From NCBI GenBank assembly GCA_944470555.2, contig OX104127.1, forward strand, positions 91,908,708-91,972,707: a DNA stretch of 64,000 bases, in the 5' to 3' direction. Position numbers and translations under genes: made by a program. This document shows positions 26,050-57,489 of the stretch, piece by piece. Under the pieces are notes generated by a model. The model did no database searches. It was given only the letters and a program-made list of their open reading frames with translations, and was not told the origin of the DNA. Position 1 is the first letter of the stretch; every line of letters starts with the position of its first letter. The DNA is from Heterobilharzia americana (lineage: Eukaryota > Platyhelminthes > Trematoda > Strigeidida > Schistosomatidae).

Positions 26050-28365
26050 CACCAGTTTAATACAAGGAACCTTCAAAATCAGATTGAAAGCCTTCAAGGA
26101 AGTCGGTTTTGGACCACAGTTCAAGTTTAACACTCGGAAAATGAAAGATGAAACTACAAACGACATCTTCACGTCAGCCATCAAGACAAAATGGGAGATG
26201 TCGAGCAACATCCCTGAAGAAACCTGTATGGAAGAACACTGGAAGTCTTTGAAAGAGATGTGGAAAGAAACCTGCATAACCGTATTAAGAAGAAAGAAGA
26301 AAGAAGACGGGACAAGGAATGGATCTTGACGGACACATGGAAGCTGATAGAGAAAGGAGAGGAGGATGATGAAACGGAGGATAAACCAGAGCAAGGATGC
26401 ACAACGAAAGAGGATCTGAGTACAATGTATAAAACACTGGACAAAGAAATGAAGAAGAGTGCTTGAAAGACAAAAGACACTTCCACGACACAGGCAAGTG
26501 AAGCAGAACAGGCTGCAGGTTAGAGAGACAGAGACCTGACAACATTGTATCAAATAACCACGTTGCTATCAGGGAAGAGATCAACACAGACTAAACCAAT
26601 AAAAGATGATGAAGAGAATCTTATTACCAAAGAAGAGAAACAAAGGAAACAATGGGCCGACCACTTCGAGAAGCTCTTGAATCGACCACCACCTGCACTT
26701 CGTCCAGAAATAGCACCTGCATTCACAGAACTACCAATGAACACAAATCCTTCAAAAAAATCGAAGTCCTGAGCGCCATAAAGCTACTTAAATGCGGGGA
26801 AGCAGCGGGACCAGATGGGATCCCACCAGAAGCACTGAGAACAAGCGCAGGAAGAACAGCGGTCACTCTCAAACCACTCCTGTTGCAGGTCTGGAAGGAA
26901 GGGAAGGTACCTACAGATTGGAAGAAGGGCTATCTTGTCAAACTCCCGAAGAAGGGCGACCTAAATCTTTACAAGAACTGGCGCGAGATCACGCTCCTGT
27001 CCACGTGGAGCAAGCAAAATATTAAACCACATCATTCTGGAGAGACTAAAGCATGCACTGGATTCAAAAGTACGACCGGAACAGGCTGGCTGGATTCAAG
27101 AAGTGCAAATCATGTGCAAATCAAATTGCAATACTTCGCATCATCATAGAACACAGTTTATATAGAATAGTGGTCAACCCCCTACCTCAACTTCATCGAC
27201 TTTGAAAAGGCCTTTAACAGCGTCGACCGAGAAGTAAATTGCTTCAACACTACGGAATACTACAAATATTTATCAACCTCATTCAACAACTATATGACGA
27301 CACCAAATGCTGAGTAATTCACGATGGGAAGCTCAGTGATGCCTTTGAAGTGAAGACAGGAGTGAAACAAGGCTGTCTACTATCACCCATGATATTCCTG
27401 ATTGTGGTCGACTGAATCAAGCAGCAAACAGTGGGGAACGAGAAGAGAGAGATACGCTGGACTGAGGAAAAGAACCTAGAAGACTTGGATTTCGTTGATG
27501 ACTTGTGTCTGATATTGCACAAACTTGAAGATCTGCAGGCGAAAACTAACAAGTTGACAGAAGAGGTGAGGCAGGGCAGCCAAGATGGAATTTCAAGTGA
27601 ACGTAAAGAAGACAGTGGTGGAGGTGATGAAGACCCAACCAGCAACAACACCAACAACAAACTCCAATCACCATCAATGCGAGAAACATAAAGAAAGTAG
27701 CCTCTTTCACCTACCCAGGCAAGGCAGCATCGTTTCAACCACGGGCGTCACAGACGAGAACATCAAAGCAAGCCAGGATCGGAAAAACAAGACAGGCGTT
27801 CACTAATCTGAAACCAGTATCCAGATCTTCTGCACTCAGCATTAAGTGTGAACAACATCCGGATTTTCAACACAAACATCAAATCAGTGCTTCTGTATGA
27901 TGGTTGAGAGACTTGGCGCGTTACGAAATGCATTTCCAACAAACTACAGACACACATCATCAACAAGTGCCTACGCTGGCTCGTTACTGGAGCTCATATG
28001 GCCAGAATAATAAGAATAAGCAAGTAGAAACTCTGGTCTGGCAACGAACCAACCAAGAACCTATTGCTCAACAAATATGCAGAAGGAAGTGGAGATGGGT
28101 TGGATTGGGCATACACTGAGAAGGCCAAATGGGGGCATCGCGCGTCAGGCCAGTCTCTCGAGTGGAACCCCGATGGGAAGCTACGAGTTGGGCGTCCGAG
28201 GCGAGGGTGACATGGAGGAGATCGTGCAAGGAAGAAATGAGAACTTGTGGGCAGTCGTGGAACCAGGTTCAAAAGATTTCAGAGAAGTGAATGGAGTGGA
28301 GACGTGCTAGTGAAGCCCTATGTTCCACTAGGAACCCAAGAGACAAATAATAACAATATAATAAT
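26050..28365 (+). mobile_element. RTE/SR2-type non-LTR retrotransposon with decayed reverse transcriptase
   Basis: The longest autonomous-type retroelement remnant in the window. In order it shows: an N-terminal linker region (26050–26750, several frames, Lys/Glu-rich); the reverse-transcriptase finger with 'AAGPDGIPPEAL' near 26800 and 'DWKKGYLVKLPKKGDL' near 26920; 'INFIDFEKAF'-like near 27190; a 'VKTGVKQGCLLSP' block near 27350; the catalytic-box equivalent 'LDFVDDLCLI' near 27487; and the downstream region with 'RKWRW.G' near 28085 and the end near 28345. Frameshifts and stops interrupt it repeatedly, so it is dead. The endonuclease domain is absent (5' truncation). The 3' end has an AT-rich simple tail. 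I saw no target-site duplication. Assignment to the RTE clade rests on motif recall and was not searched. Confidence 0.85.
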
Positions 28366-28369
28366 ACAC

Positions 28370-29555
28370 ACTGGATGACACCTTGACTATATTCATTTGC
28401 GTGATGAACTGATATTACTTCTACAATAGGTTGGAAACATCTGATTTTGGTTTACCACTGGTCTAAGGATTTTCAGAACATTAATAAAAAGTAGGAGTCT
28501 GAGTAAAGAATATTTTTTGTGGATTGTAGGGCAATCACCTTTTCTCTTTTAAGGTAATCAATATCATGATACAAGATGAATTACTGGCTTGGTTCGGAAA
28601 GTGCAAGATAAAATTGGTAAACGTTCCGTTCTAGTGCATCACAGAGTATCACATAGAAACTGGTCAAACTTTCAACGTCATCCATCATATTCCTGTACCA
28701 CAATACCACGTGTGGTTCACCGATCTCTGCTCAATTCCGCGTAGGCTGTTGCAATGAGACTGATCAAACGTGAACTTTGCACTGAGGAAGAATAGGTTTA
28801 AACGTTATTCTCTCTTGGCCCTCAGTAAACTAAAGGCCACTCCGATTATTCGTTGTCTTTTCACACACTATCACATGGTATCCTGATATTGATAAATGTA
28901 AAAAAGTGAAGTCGATTTCCTAACACTCCCTAAATCTTACTCCATTTGGAAAATGAAGTTGTCCTTAACCTGGCTTGGTTGTACGCTGTACAAATGAATT
29001 TTATAATTGTAGAACCTGATGAAAATTTATTGAAAAGAAATTCAGATTGTTGCTCTTTACCATGAATCTGGTTTGAAGAAGAATTCAGAAGAATAACATG
29101 TGAAAGTGGTGTTTTTAGAGACCTAAAACCTCTATGGAGATACTTTTTTACTAAACAACTAGGTAAATCACATCATGATTATGTTTACGAAATAGTTGAG
29201 TGATTTACTCTCTTTTCATTGCATAAACCAGAGAGGCCTTTCTTTCACTGACTAGCTGTCACAATACCTTTAATATAAACCCAGTTTTTGCATCAACAAT
29301 GCTTCTACTTGGAGTGATAGGAACCCGTATTTAAGCATAATTGTGTAGCTGGTAACCAACTCCGCATATCTTTATTTTTCAAAAACTTATTGCGAAACAC
29401 GTGTTCTAAATGGTCCACTGAACCAGGCCAACATCTGCGTTTCCATTCCTTTTTCTTTACCATCAAACAACTACATGCATGTGATATGTTAATATGGAAA
29501 CCATCATATTATGTAAGTGTTATGCATACAACTCAAGTTGTTTAATCTAGATGTC
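28370..29555. other. Intergenic, possibly retroelement-derived
   Basis: No clear domain. The stretch lies between the RTE fragment and the Penelope-like relic, and part of it may be the 3' end of the latter, which I could not delimit. Confidence 0.35.
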
Positions 29556-29559
29556 TACT

Positions 29560-30500
29560 ATTTCTGCAGTTTGAAGGATCTTGAGCTGAGTACCTCATAG
29601 CAAGTTGACGAGAACGCAGTAGGAAGTGGGGAACGACTCATTTATATACACTTTATGGTTCCTTTCTACCAAGTATGGTTATACGGAGCTGCGGATGGTC
29701 TTTACTACACCTTTACCTAACCACGCTGTGATGTGTTCACGAGCATGGATAAGTAAATTCCTAGGGCAGCGGCTGACGTAACTGGCTTCACAGAAGCAGT
29801 CGAACACAATAGGAAGTTGCCAGTCCATGTAATTCATTTTTCAGTCTCATTGTCACCAATGGGCGTGCGGAAAACGAGATTTGTAGTTTACCAGCATTAA
29901 AAGTTCTCTGCATTAATCCAGGTGGTTTGTGAATCAACATCTTGCTTAGAAAGTTACCTCTTAATTGTACTCAATTGTTTAGCAATTTCCCATTAGCTGT
30001 TGGAACATCTTTTCTTGCCGTTTTTGAATTTACCAAGAAAGCGATTCACGATTAGTGTGCTGTGCAAAGCTGCCAGTTCCTCTTCAACTCCACCTTCCCA
30101 ATATATAGCCTGTACTCTGTAACCAGGGGTTTTACTAAATTTCTCTTGTACTGGAGGGGGGCGAAGCTGAGAAAATGTGTGTATTGTCCCGTCGATAAAC
30201 TTTTCCTAAAGAAATTCCTCTTTATCCTGAGAGAAGAATATCGAGAAAAGTTATCTTGTCTTGTGACTGTTTCTCACATGTAAACTTCCTCTCTGTATAT
30301 ACCGCGTTGAATCTACTAAGCATCTTTAACCTTTCCACGTTGGTTTCGCACAGGATCAATGTATCATCCACATGTCGACAGTAAAATGGAAATTCCCAGA
30401 TAGATCATTCAAGTAAACCATTCTCCAGTTTCTTGAGAAAAAAGTTCATTAATATGGAACGTAACCCACTGACAAGCTCATCGCTACTTCATTTACTTGA
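29560..30500 (-). mobile_element. Penelope-like retroelement relic (RT then GIY-YIG-type end)
   Basis: On the minus strand, translation from 30495 gives 'SGLRSILMNFFLKKLENG', then 'FYCRHVDDTLILCETN' (reverse-transcriptase box with V-D-D), then 'FNAVYTERKFTCEKQ' and 'KITFLDILLSG'. After frameshifts, translation in the 29.9–29.6 kb region gives 'KLQISFSARPLV', then 'CFCEASYVSRC' and 'LLIHAREHITAWLGKG', and near 29650 'VYINESFPTSY'. The order and spacing are those of Penelope-like elements, which join a telomerase-related reverse transcriptase to a GIY-YIG endonuclease. Stops and frameshifts show that it is inactive. Both ends are undefined. Family identity is from motif recognition only. Confidence 0.75.
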
Positions 30501-30599
30501 TAGCATTCTGAAAACAAATGATGCATACATGCTATCGAATGACTGTTTGTAACGAGCTGTTTCGTATCTTGACTGCTCAGGATCTAAGACTTTCACTTC

Positions 30600-31075
30600 A
30601 TTTATTATACTTTATAGAAATATAACTTCCAAAAGAGTTAGTAAATTGAAGGTATCATACAAAGATGTAAATAATTTACTTTTCTTAGAACCATTACAAG
30701 TATCATTCCAAATACGGCTATACCTTATACCTTATATACCTTATTAAAAACCTACTCAATATACCGTCATTCATAATTCTAAGGGCTACTGACAATTCAA
30801 AGAATGTAATAAGGGATCAGTTTTATATAACAGCCCTTTTATGTCTGATAGAAGACGAATTGATGTTCCCTGGAACTTTATTTCATAGACAACATCTTGA
30901 AGAGGACATCTAGTTTATTACCTTGACGATCGTTAAAATATGTTTCTTCAATACACAAAACATTTGTTCAGCACTATGACTGTATTTGGTTAATTAGTTA
31001 ACTGCAAATAAATGAGGTGAAGTCTGTATTAAGTGGGTGTGATTACAATGAGTAGAACCCAATTATAAGTTGACT
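30600..31075. other. Intergenic, nothing recognised
   Basis: AT-rich. No frame continues the Penelope-like coding region upstream. Confidence 0.4.
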
Positions 31076-31080
31076 AACTT

Positions 31081-31510
31081 CATCGATTGACATCAGTTAG
31101 CGAACCATTGAAAACCTCTTGTTGATATGCTTGTAATTCTCCATTGTTTACTGCAAGTACATCCAGCTAACACGTCCCAAATAGGACGAAACGCGCGTCC
31201 TGAATCCTTTTGCTAGCTATAACCAAGTAACTTACACTTGACACTTCTTTTGTCCCGATATGGAACTCCTGAGTACTGAAAAGCCCTAACTTCTCATAGG
31301 ATTAGATGCATGGATTTCAATTTTCATGGCGAGCACGCTACTATCAAGCTACTGGGTCGTAATTCAATGGTTTACATTTCCCTACTTTTGACAATTCATG
31401 ATGTAGTGCGATCTACATCTAACGCCATCATTGAGTATTTGCCCGCATCTCCTATTACCTATTAGATTCCAAGATGCTATCCTCAAAACAGGATTCTTAT
31501 TGGGAAATTG
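31081..31510 (-). mobile_element. Family F element interrupted by a family G insertion
   Basis: Family F sequence in minus orientation starts 'ttgacatcagttagcg' and runs to 'gaaaacctc' near 31117, then resumes near 31243 with 'cttttgtcccgatatgg' and continues to about 31510. The intervening block belongs to family G (separate entry). Confidence 0.6.
31119..31243 (+). mobile_element. Family G SINE fragment nested in family F
   Basis: Contains 'acatccagctaacacgtccc' and 'ggacgaaacgcgcgtcctga', typical family G body blocks. It splits a family F copy, so this insertion is the younger event at the locus. Confidence 0.6.
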
Positions 31511-31514
31511 AAAC

Positions 31515-33275
31515 CTAGTTATGAGCTCCATTGTTAGATGTTCGGATTGGATTCATAAACTAGTTACTAATACCTTTCTAAAACATCATAATTCCTGATT
31601 TTATTTGGGTAGAAAAACGGTGGATGAGTCACTAAGAGCTACATATTAAGACCGACTGTCTGTTTCATATTTTTGGCTTGTCAGTAACCTTTTGACTGAT
31701 GTGTTTGATGTTTGAATCTACATCACAGCCATCCAAAAGTTCCAGTGTCTTACTGCTAAGGTTTATTATAGTTTGTAATGGATTCGAGTCGTAATTCCCA
31801 ATTGGAATACGATAAAGCTTTTCGCTTACCTGTTTTCAATGACATTACAAGATTTTTTGTGTTTCAATATGGTAACAGTAGTTAAGATACTTTTAAGATT
31901 CATAGCTAGGACTCTACTCAAAATGCAGCTGATGGCCTTCAAGTTTCAAAGGCAGTAAAGTATACTTCAGTTAGTGCGAAGCAGGCCGACATTCCGATGC
32001 TGGCTGCTATCTAAATTTTTACAGCCATAGTCTTCATCATAGTCATCATCCAATTGAGATCATTTCCAATATTCTGATGAACGGTTATGTTCATTCATAT
32101 ATTTTTGTTAGTTGATTAGGTATGTCAGAGTTTAAGATGAAAATCTTCCGAACTGTTAAATAAACTGGTAGAGATTTTAATTGATGTGAGGTGGAAATGA
32201 TTCACCTCCATTACGATTTCCATAGTAATTCTTTTTAGCATCAGTCGCTGAAGTGACTGACTGTTGATCTGATGAGTGTAGACCATCTGGCTGGGGTCCT
32301 CGAGATGATAAGAATCCATGGTTGAGGACTCTTGGTGACATGAGTGAAAACCAGTCACAATGGCTCAGACGTATTCACTTCTTTTAAAGCCTCAATGTCT
32401 GCACTACTTGTTGCCTTCAAACTGTTTGTTTTTCTCATACAAATTTGTCTACTTAGATATCAGTCTGTTTCCTTTCACCTGTTCTTTGTGCACTGATGTG
32501 AAGGGTGGCAACTTGAACCGATGCAGCTGTGTGCGAGGTTCTATGTTGATTTTGTCGGTCACTTAGTTATTTCTGGACATGTTACACGTTAGAGATTTAA
32601 TTCTAGATTAGTTTTCCACTAGGTGGGAATATTCAGGAATTGTATTCATTCACTATGTCTTGAAAACGTCTCAGACACTTACTCTGTTCTATCACAGTCA
32701 AGTGACTCGTTCTACAAAAGTCATATCAGCCTGTCTATCGATAAATCAGATTTTTATTTGACCTTGGGTGGGAAATAACGACCAGAAGATACCTAGTTGA
32801 GTTATCTCTAATATTAAAGTTACTTATCAACTAGCTGGTATACTACCCTACTCTAAAAAGGAATTAGATCTGGTTGACACTCATCTAATGACGTTTATAT
32901 AATAAAGCGATTGAAATGTAATATGGAGAATACTTCTTACGATTTAACTGCAATCTAACAGTTGCTTCTTAAGTCACGGATTCTGCAACAAAATAACGTC
33001 TGTCAGGGAGAATTTCCAAAGGCTTTTATGTGTAAATGTTACCAATTTTTTACCAATAAGTATTTATAACAAAAATATTCTGCATTTGTCATGGTGAAAA
33101 GAAAATAACAATAGGGTTTTGACATAGGTCAGAAAAAGCTTAGCGAAAGAAAACTTTCAGCTCTGAGAAAATAGTGGAAAATCTTCTTAATATAATTCCA
33201 CACTTATATATGTATGCCCGTTTTGGGATATTATGAAAGTAAACACTGGATTGTTACCCATGTCTTTGACATAAA
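31515..33275. other. Region downstream of lmx1, nothing recognised
   Basis: AT-rich. It presumably includes the 3' UTR of lmx1 just below 33372; otherwise no supported feature. Confidence 0.45.
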
Positions 33276-33280
33276 CTATT

Positions 33281-33286
33281 TTTATT
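33281..33286 (-). promoter_or_regulatory. Candidate polyadenylation signal of lmx1
   Basis: An AATAAA hexamer on the minus strand lies 86 nt after the lmx1 stop codon. It is the first such hexamer found downstream. AT-rich sequence makes chance matches likely. Confidence 0.35.
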
Positions 33287-33371
33287 GCTGTACAGAAGTG
33301 TTCTTCAAGGAAATATCTCCAGGAAGGTATGTTTCTCCACGAAGATAAAAGAAATGATGTCCTACATAACA

Positions 33372-52990
<19,619 letters not shown>

Positions 52991-54410
52991 TATTTATAAA
53001 GTCCGGGATATGTTAAAAAGAATTTTTTTTAAAGAAGGTAGTATTGTTTTTATTTCTGTTAATACATCCAAACTGAATTTATTTTTCAACTGCTCAATAT
53101 TCAGTCTATCACTATTATTATTGTTAGCCCAGAAATTTGTAGGATGGTTAAAGTGAACCGAAAAGAGAAGGAATTATTTACGCTTATTCAAAACGCATAA
53201 CCTCGAATAGACCAACCAGAGAGCAGGTAGGAGAAAAAAAACTATAAAAATTTTCCTGTAATCATAACTATGAGGATTGGTTTTAACCAAGTTTTCCATT
53301 CAGTCACTCAAATAGCCTACTGTTATTCAGACAAAAAAGAGAGAGAGAGAATGAGTAGCGACAGAGAAAGAGAAGGAGTGAGCTGAAAGAGAGGAATCAT
53401 TAGTGTTATTCATTGTCGAACCATCGTGTTATGAAAAGTTCATTTAATGACTTCTAGTGTTCTCTTGTAAAATTTGAAATGAAACTTCTGTCCAGTAAAA
53501 ATAGAAGTCTAGTGAGTTGACTCACAATTAAGCGATAGACAAGGTGAGTTTATTTTTAACTATGAGCATTTTGTGTTCCTTTTTTATTTATTTATATGTT
53601 TACTGATTTACTTTATTCGTTATGATTGATGATAAGATCGAAAATAGTTGTTTTAATTAAGAAATTAATTTTGTTGTTAGTTTTCAATTGCTCTTTTATT
53701 AATATTTTTTTTCAAAAAAATGTTTATCGTCGATAGAAGCATTAAAAATTCTTGTCTGCACGATAATCATTCAAGACCAATACAGTGTAGTATATAACAG
53801 AATCAAGAAAATATGAAGTAAATATAGAATAGAGTACTTTTGAAGATGGAATTTCTCAGTGGAATCAATATACTTTGTAATGACATGTGGAGAATATTTC
53901 ATTTTTCTATTCAATGATTTATACTGTGACATCTTACAACATTCCATTAGCGTCCTGAAAATCACTACAGAACAAGTTAAGCCAAGGGAGGATAGATAGT
54001 CACGTTACATGAAGGATGAAATACAGCAGTACTCTGCAAAAAATAGAATTTCGGTACATCAGGTTCAGTGCTTTGCGACAAACCTCAAGTTTTCATTTTC
54101 GTTGCATAACAGATCTGACTTAGGTATTCCTTATTTTTCAGTTCTTCTGATCCATTTCTTGAATATCTTCAGCTGATTGTTATAGTGTAAACTCAGGTCA
54201 CTTTGATCAAGCATAGTCAGACAAAACTTATCAAAAAGGCTTATTCTTGTGAAGGATATATCACAAATGTATTAAAAATGGATATTTCCATATCCCGTTT
54301 TTATTGAAATAAGGGTATAATCAGTTAAATATGGACATCATTATGTACACCATGAAAAATTAGTCGTTTGAAACTTCCCCTACACTGTAAAACGGAATAG
54401 AAGTGTTTTT
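52991..54410. other. Upstream region of lmx1
   Basis: Presumably 5' UTR and promoter. A purine-rich GA tract lies at about 53333–53400. A minus-strand TATAAATA-like string near 53590 is one of many AT-rich matches. No promoter can be assigned from sequence alone. Confidence 0.3.
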
Positions 54411-54415
54411 CACCT

Positions 54416-54940
54416 TGGTATACACCACAGAAGGACATCAGTTCGCGGAACATTGAAAATCTCGACAGTTGTTTCGTTCCAGAATGAGACTCTTCAGCAG
54501 CGCATATCCATGACCGTGCCCCATTAAAGATCGAAACCAAGACCTTCAGGTTCTGCGGCTGGCACGTTACCACTGAGCCAATGGGTCGGGATCCAACAGT
54601 CCATATTCCCAACTTCTGTTAGTTCACGATATAGCACCACCATAATCAAGTATCATCGTTGAGTATTTGTTCTCATGACCGCCAGTTTGGAAATATGAAC
54701 CACTGGATTCCAACCTAGTGGCCTAATAGTAACGTCTTGATCACTGAACCTGAAAATCCTGGGTTCGGTCCCTGATGAGGCGAAGTCGTGAGTGCGCACT
54801 GCTGAGGAGTCCCACACTAGGACGAAGCGGCTGTCTAGTACTCCCAGGTTTCCAGTGTCCCTCCAACTGATGTCAGTCCTTAATGAATACCAACTTCAAA
54901 AATCACTAAATCCCCATAAACGCCGAATTCAATTGAATAA
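54416..54940. mobile_element. Palindromic family F composite upstream of lmx1
   Basis: Left arm from 'gacatcagttcgcgg' with the complement of the tRNA-like head near 54555–54590. The spacer is reduced to about 60 bp. The right arm carries 'ggttcggtccctgatgagg' and 'gaggagtcccacactaggac', and a well-kept tail 'aaatccccataaacgccg' to about 54940. Confidence 0.7.
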
Positions 54941-55344
54941 GAGTAACTAAGAGAATTGAAAGTATAACAACAGTATACGTTTGTCACTAGATATTCTGCT
55001 GAAGTGAAATGAGGATCACTCTCGGTCACTTATTATTAAGATCCTCATTTATAACATAAGACTGAAGGATTTGATTTAAAACTCCAAGAAAGTGAGCAAC
55101 TAGTTTTCACCAAGATGTTAGTTGTTCCAGTCCTATATTGAATTACATTTTGTTAATCAACATAGAATTTCCCTTAAAGCATTGCATTTCTTTTAACAAA
55201 GCTTAAATATAATAAAACAGTAAATTTTACTATGTGTTCACCTGTCATCTGCGATGACGACAATGCACCTGTCAAATAAAAATTCTACGACAGACTTATA
55301 TCCACCTAGTGAAAGTAAGCAATATATTATCAGCATTCGTCCAT

Positions 55345-57010
55345 TAGTTCACTAGCGGAACATAGGGATTCAGTAGGATGTCACAGTTTCGATCTCTTCT
55401 CTGCAGTCCTTTCAACCTGACTCTACCACTACCCACAACCACTCATTTCTTCCTCACACCATCAACTCCATTTCACCATTGCCTCCAACGCTCAAATCAT
55501 CGTTTCACATTCGGCTTCCAATCTACGGCCTGGTCTGGTCTGGCCTGACCTGACCTGGTCTGACACGTGATGTCTACAAGCCATCTTCTTTCTCAGCTCA
55601 GGTGCAGTCCAATCCATCTCCACTCTCTTCTTTTGAATATTTGTTGGGAGATGGATTGTGGGTTGGTTCGTTGCCAGCCAGCCAGCCAGAGAGAGTTCCG
55701 TCTTCCTTCTTGCTTATTCTGATTATTCTGACCTTCTCATCCGATCTTCAGTGTCAGTGTCGAGTGAGCATAGGTTTGGAGCTGCTGATGTGTGTCTGAA
55801 GATTGTTTGAAATGCTTGTGGTAAGGCGTCACCAAGTCTCTCAACCCTCAAATGGAAGTGTTGACTCACTCGACTGCCTTTCGTGTTGAAAATTCGGATA
55901 TCGTTCACGCTTTATGCCGAGTGAAGTGAAGTGGAGTGCAGTGGAGTGTAGTGTAGTGCAGCGCAGTCGGTCTCCACACTGATTATTTCAGATTAATGAA
56001 GGAAGGTGTGTCATGCTGTCTTTCCCATCCTGGTTGTGTTGACATCGTCATCTGTGGCGCCACCGTTGCTGGCTGTAGTTGAAACGATGCTGCTTTGCAT
56101 AGACAGGTGGGTGAGAGAGACAACTCTCTTCCGATTTCTCCCGTTGTTTGTGATTGATGCTTGTTGTTGTTTGTGATGGTGTTAGTTGGGTATCTTCATC
56201 ACCTCGGTCTTCTCTACGTTCACCCTCACCTGAGGGAAGTCCTGTCTTCCTTCACTGCCTCACCTTGCCTCGTCTCACCTCTTCTGCCAACCTGCAAGTT
56301 TTCGCCTGTATATCTTCGAGTTTGTGCGACGAGGCAATAGACATAAGGCATCATCTTCGGCGGTGAAATCCACCATATCTTCCATAGTCTTGTGATCAGT
56401 CCGGCAAGCGTATGTCTCTCTTCTTGCTTCTCACAGTTTGTTGAAGAATTCAGTCCAGTTCAGTGTACCACAAAGAGGAATGTCATCGGTGATAGTGGTT
56501 GGCAAGCTTGTCTTACTTCTGCCTTCAGTTCCACTCGACAGATATTAGTGAGCTTTCTGTTGTGTTGTGAATCACTTGTCATGTATTATCATCATCATAA
56601 TCATGTAGCTGTTAAATGAGGTTGATATTGTTTGTGGCACTAAAACCGTGGTGTTGAAGCAGCTGCCTGCCAAAATGCGTGACGGTCGACGCTGTCAAGG
56701 CCTTTTCAATGTCGATGAAGTTCACGTACAGTTACAGTTGACTGCCATTCTATGCTATGTTATATGATGCTGATGTTTAGCGTTGCAATTTTATGCGCGT
56801 GATTTATCCTTCCTGAAGCCAGCCAGCCCTTCCTGTCCTAATTTTGAATCCGAAGCATGTTTTAGTGTCTCTCTGCTGGATGATTCTGCCTAATATTTTG
56901 CTTGGGTGGATAAGGACAGAAGCATGATTCTGCGCCAGTTCTTACAAAGACTTAAGCCACTCTTCTTCAGGAAATCCAGCTTTGATCGTTTGTATGTGGA
57001 GTAATATCTT
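55345..57010 (-). mobile_element. Degenerate RTE-type copy, inverted sister of the 47.3-kb copy
   Basis: On the minus strand it begins near 57010 with 'FLKKSGLSLCKNWRRIMLLS', a decayed RT segment, then 'GLAGFRKDKS', 'FIDIEKALTA' and the same downstream sequence as the 47.3-kb copy, with high identity by eye from about 56640 to 55350. It carries about four TGGC units and a shorter CACTA run. The 3' end is cut near 55345 just after 'ctatgttccgctagtg'. It has many stops and is not functional. Confidence 0.8.
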
Positions 57011-57324
57011 TTTGCGGGTCTGTGGAGATTGGTTGACTTCGACTTCTAGCCAAACAAGGTTTGATCCAGTCTACTGGTTCCATGTACATTGTGATGGCAT
57101 ATATAAGTGACATCCCTATGTAAGTATTTGGCCTGACTAGATCGCTGTCTATCTTTATAATGAAATTCCTTTCAAATGTGTCTACTGTCACCTTATTCAA
57201 CGAATATTACATTGAGTGATAACATGAAAATAACAAATTTCAAATTGTTCAATAACCAGTACTCTCTGAGTCTTATCATTCATTTTGATTTAGGCTGAAC
57301 TTCTTATTCCAAGATGATAAGCAG

Positions 57325-57485
57325 TGGCTGGTAAAATGCTATGTACCGAAGCTTCGTGCTTGTTGACGGTAACCCTATGCGAACTGATGTCCCATGCTAG
57401 ATTTGAACTAGAATCATCCAGTTATGCCGTCAGAGAAGTTGTCACTGAACTATTGAGACTGCGACTGACCTCCTAGACTAAATAA
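57325..57485 (-). mobile_element. Decayed tRNA-like short element (family K)
   Basis: 'ttctagttcaaatcta' on the minus strand near 57405 sits where box B lies in the 46.8-kb copy. Overall similarity is weak. Confidence 0.3.
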
Positions 57486-57489
57486 GGTG

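Noticed and set aside
26044..26553. 169-codon minus-strand open frame
   Set aside because: Antisense to the Lys/Glu-rich region of the RTE fragment; its Ser/Phe/Leu-rich composition is what the complement of such sequence gives.
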